From a virus: DNA of 22,994 nucleotides. Position numbers and translations under genes: made by a program. The stretch lies in IMG/VR virus record IMGVR_UViG_3300025769_000900, positions 1 to 22,994 of that record. One strand, written 5' to 3'. Numbering within the stretch: position 1 is the first letter of the stretch; the number at the start of each line of letters is the position of its first letter. This document shows positions 21,729-22,994 of this stretch, one piece after another. The notes below the pieces were generated by a model that searched no databases, was not told the origin of the DNA, and saw nothing but the letters and a program-made list of their open reading frames with translations.

Positions 21729-21958
21729 TATTCCTCTATTTCTCTATTATTTACAATATCGTTTAATATCATTTCACAGTAACTTTCAATGTGAACACCA
21801 CTGTTAAGATAATCACTAATTTCTAGTATTTGTTCATCAGTTAAATCTTCTGTATCAGTTACATCAAATTGTGATTCAATTTCAGTCATCACCCAATCGT
21901 ATGCATGAGCTTCTAATTGGTCACTTAGTTTATTCATTTTATTTATCTCAAATGCCAT
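21728..21958 (-). CDS. Small acidic unknown protein
   Basis: Protein of 76 residues starting MAFEINKMNKLSDQLEAHAYD at 21958, where GAAGGAG lies 8 bases upstream and the ATG overlaps the previous TAA. A longer start at 21982 is less likely. The protein is acidic and helical, with one run (FDVTDTEDLTDEQILEISDY) and a C-terminal SYCEMILNDI. It is co-translated with bS21 just downstream. Function unknown. Confidence 0.75.
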   Translation of the reverse strand: MAFEINKMNKLSDQLEAHAYDWVMTEIESQFDVTDTEDLTDEQILEISDYLNSGVHIESYCEMILNDIVNNREIEE

Positions 21959-22515
21959 TAATAAATCTCCTTCAATTCCCATTCATTATTACTATTTAAA
22001 CACGCAGTTCCTCTCATCTGTTCTAGTTTATCACCTACTTGTACAGATGTTACAAACTCCCTACAATCACCCACAGTATTTACAGGCATAGCATTCACTG
22101 CAACATTTTTCTTAGGGTGTTTCCAATTACTTGAAGTCATATCTGGATTGTTAGTCAACGACTGTGCTAGTAACATGGTTGCATACATTTCATCTATCTT
22201 ATCGAATGTTGCTCCTACTTCGTGACCGACAAACATACCAGCAACTGCGGCTGCAGATATTAGTAATGGGTCACCACTACTATGCGTCATTACTACACCA
22301 AGAACAGTGCCTAGCCCTGCACCAATCGTTGACTTATCAATTTTATTATTATCTGCCCAAACTCCTCGCCCAGGCAGATAATAATCTTCAGAGGTACAGT
22401 TATTACCACAACCGTTATTGACTAGACCACTTGGGCCCATTCCACTTGTCGCATAACAACCCCCTAGAGAAAGAACGATTGCACTAGATAGAATCAGATT
22501 CTTCATTCGAACCAT
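21958..22515 (-). CDS. Lipoprotein with glycine-zipper, 17-kDa surface-antigen-like
   Basis: Protein of 185 residues with a lipobox near residues 16-20 (SLGGC, Cys20), hence a predicted outer-membrane lipoprotein. A Gly/Ala-rich zipper follows (about 66-105: IGAGLGTVLGVVM, AAAVAGMFVGHEVGA). The C-terminal part (GDCREFVTSVQVGDKLEQMRGTACLN) matches the 17-kDa surface antigen pattern of Rickettsia-type proteins. The ribosome site is AGAGGGGGTGATAA. It overlaps the previous gene by 32 bases. It might shield the infected host surface from further phage, but that is a guess; a similar protein is common in alphaproteobacteria, so host acquisition is plausible. Confidence 0.8.
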   Translation of the reverse strand: MVRMKNLILSSAIVLSLGGCYATSGMGPSGLVNNGCGNNCTSEDYYLPGRGVWADNNKIDKSTIGAGLGTVLGVVMTHSSGDPLLISAAAVAGMFVGHEVGATFDKIDEMYATMLLAQSLTNNPDMTSSNWKHPKKNVAVNAMPVNTVGDCREFVTSVQVGDKLEQMRGTACLNSNNEWELKEIY

Positions 22516-22994
22516 TTATCACCCCCTCTAGATTGTTCAATGATTGTGCTTCCTCTTCGTTCTTTGATTTGTCTACTTGGTTTTCAAGTTCTTTCCAAGC
22601 CTCAGTAGACCTTAATCTTGAATAGACCATTCTATCTTTTCTCATTCTATTCATCATAATCTTAATGGCTTCTTCGTTACTGTATTCAAGTAATACATAT
22701 GCTCTGTATTGTGTACCATCTTGAGTGATATCACTCTTATCAACTTTGTAACCAGCAACATCTACTTCTGCGACTATATTCTTAGATGTTTTCTCAATCT
22801 CAGATAAGACACTTGTATCTAAGTCACTTGAACCAATCTTTGCAACAAATGTTTTAGTCATACTAGACAACTTACCATTTATTCTATCTGCAAGAACTGT
22901 CTTTGCGTTCATAATTGCAATGTCTACTGCAAGTTGCATATCTGGTGCTCTTGCAGTACCACTAGAATATATAGCTTCTTCATCTGTTGGTACA
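22484..22994 (-). CDS. LPP20-like protein, 5' end outside the window
   Basis: The frame is open to the window edge: before the visible ATG at 22939 it still reads PTDEEAIYSSGTARAPD, so the true start lies beyond 22994. At least 169 residues are visible. The segment MQLAVDIAIMNAKTVLADRI with KLSSMTKTF resembles the LPP20 lipoprotein domain. The C-terminus is charged (NKDR..KLENQVDKSKNEEEAQ-like). It would normally have a lipobox signal peptide upstream, not visible. It overlaps the glycine-zipper lipoprotein gene, so both may act at the host envelope. Confidence 0.6.
   Translation of the reverse strand, partial: VPTDEEAIYSSGTARAPDMQLAVDIAIMNAKTVLADRINGKLSSMTKTFVAKIGSSDLDTSVLSEIEKTSKNIVAEVDVAGYKVDKSDITQDGTQYRAYVLLEYSNEEAIKIMMNRMRKDRMVYSRLRSTEAWKELENQVDKSKNEEEAQSLNNLEGVINGSNEESDSI

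Overview
This window looks like part of the genome of a tailed, T4-like (myovirus) marine phage that infects an alphaproteobacterium, possibly of the SAR11/SAR116 type. The T4 kinship rests on recognisable counterparts of baseplate, head-completion and replication proteins: gp53, gp48, gp4, gp54, gp26, gp51 and gp29, plus gp32, gp59, gp33 and RNase H. The alphaproteobacterial host is an inference. It rests on the circularly permuted two-piece tmRNA with a tag starting ANDN, on AT-rich DNA, on a phage bS21 gene, and on the resemblance of a tiny PqqA-like peptide to the Methylobacterium type.

Layout. Positions 1-3690 (minus strand) hold small accessory genes: exported or membrane proteins, an A-type iron-sulfur carrier, a 2-oxoglutarate/Fe(II) oxygenase-like protein and a 50-residue membrane peptide with a TTG start. 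They are served by a sigma70-type promoter at 3770-3798 and a long 5' leader hairpin. Positions 3795-7809 (minus) hold a P-loop kinase, a small basic protein, a baseplate hub-like protein, gp53 and gp48. A 33-bp divergent gap (7810-7842) carries two back-to-back CTAAATAC late-promoter-like boxes. Positions 7843-12886 (plus) run gp4, a staphylococcal-type nuclease, a gp2-like protein, a gp54-like tube initiator, gp26, a gp51-like ORF apparently reached by a -1 frameshift, an EF-hand membrane protein and the gp29-like tape measure.

Positions 12883-17211 (minus) form the replication and late-transcription block, transcribed gp33, a 40-residue protein, gp59, a coiled-coil protein, an oxygenase, two tandem sialyltransferase-like paralogues and gp32. 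Upstream (17266-17654) lie a promoter, the permuted tmRNA gene and a 24-residue PqqA-like peptide gene. Then come two small exported or membrane proteins, tRNA-Ala and tRNA-Thr. Positions 18292-22994 (minus) are one tightly overlapping operon-like run: a lipoprotein-like gene cut by the window edge, a 17-kDa-antigen-like lipoprotein, bS21, a membrane protein, several unknowns, another oxygenase, RNase H and a conserved unknown.

The genes fit a lytic programme. Virion genes lie around the divergent late promoters, replication genes form a compact block, and a host-takeover set acts on translation (tmRNA, tRNAs, bS21) and metalloenzymes (A-type carrier, three 2OG/Fe(II) oxygenases, a PqqA-like precursor). 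The most unusual points are the tmRNA/PqqA pair, the candidate gp26-gp51 frameshift and the interleaved divergent promoters. No stretch above 300 bases lacks a feature. Family assignments come from reading motifs and from memory of the families; no database search was possible.
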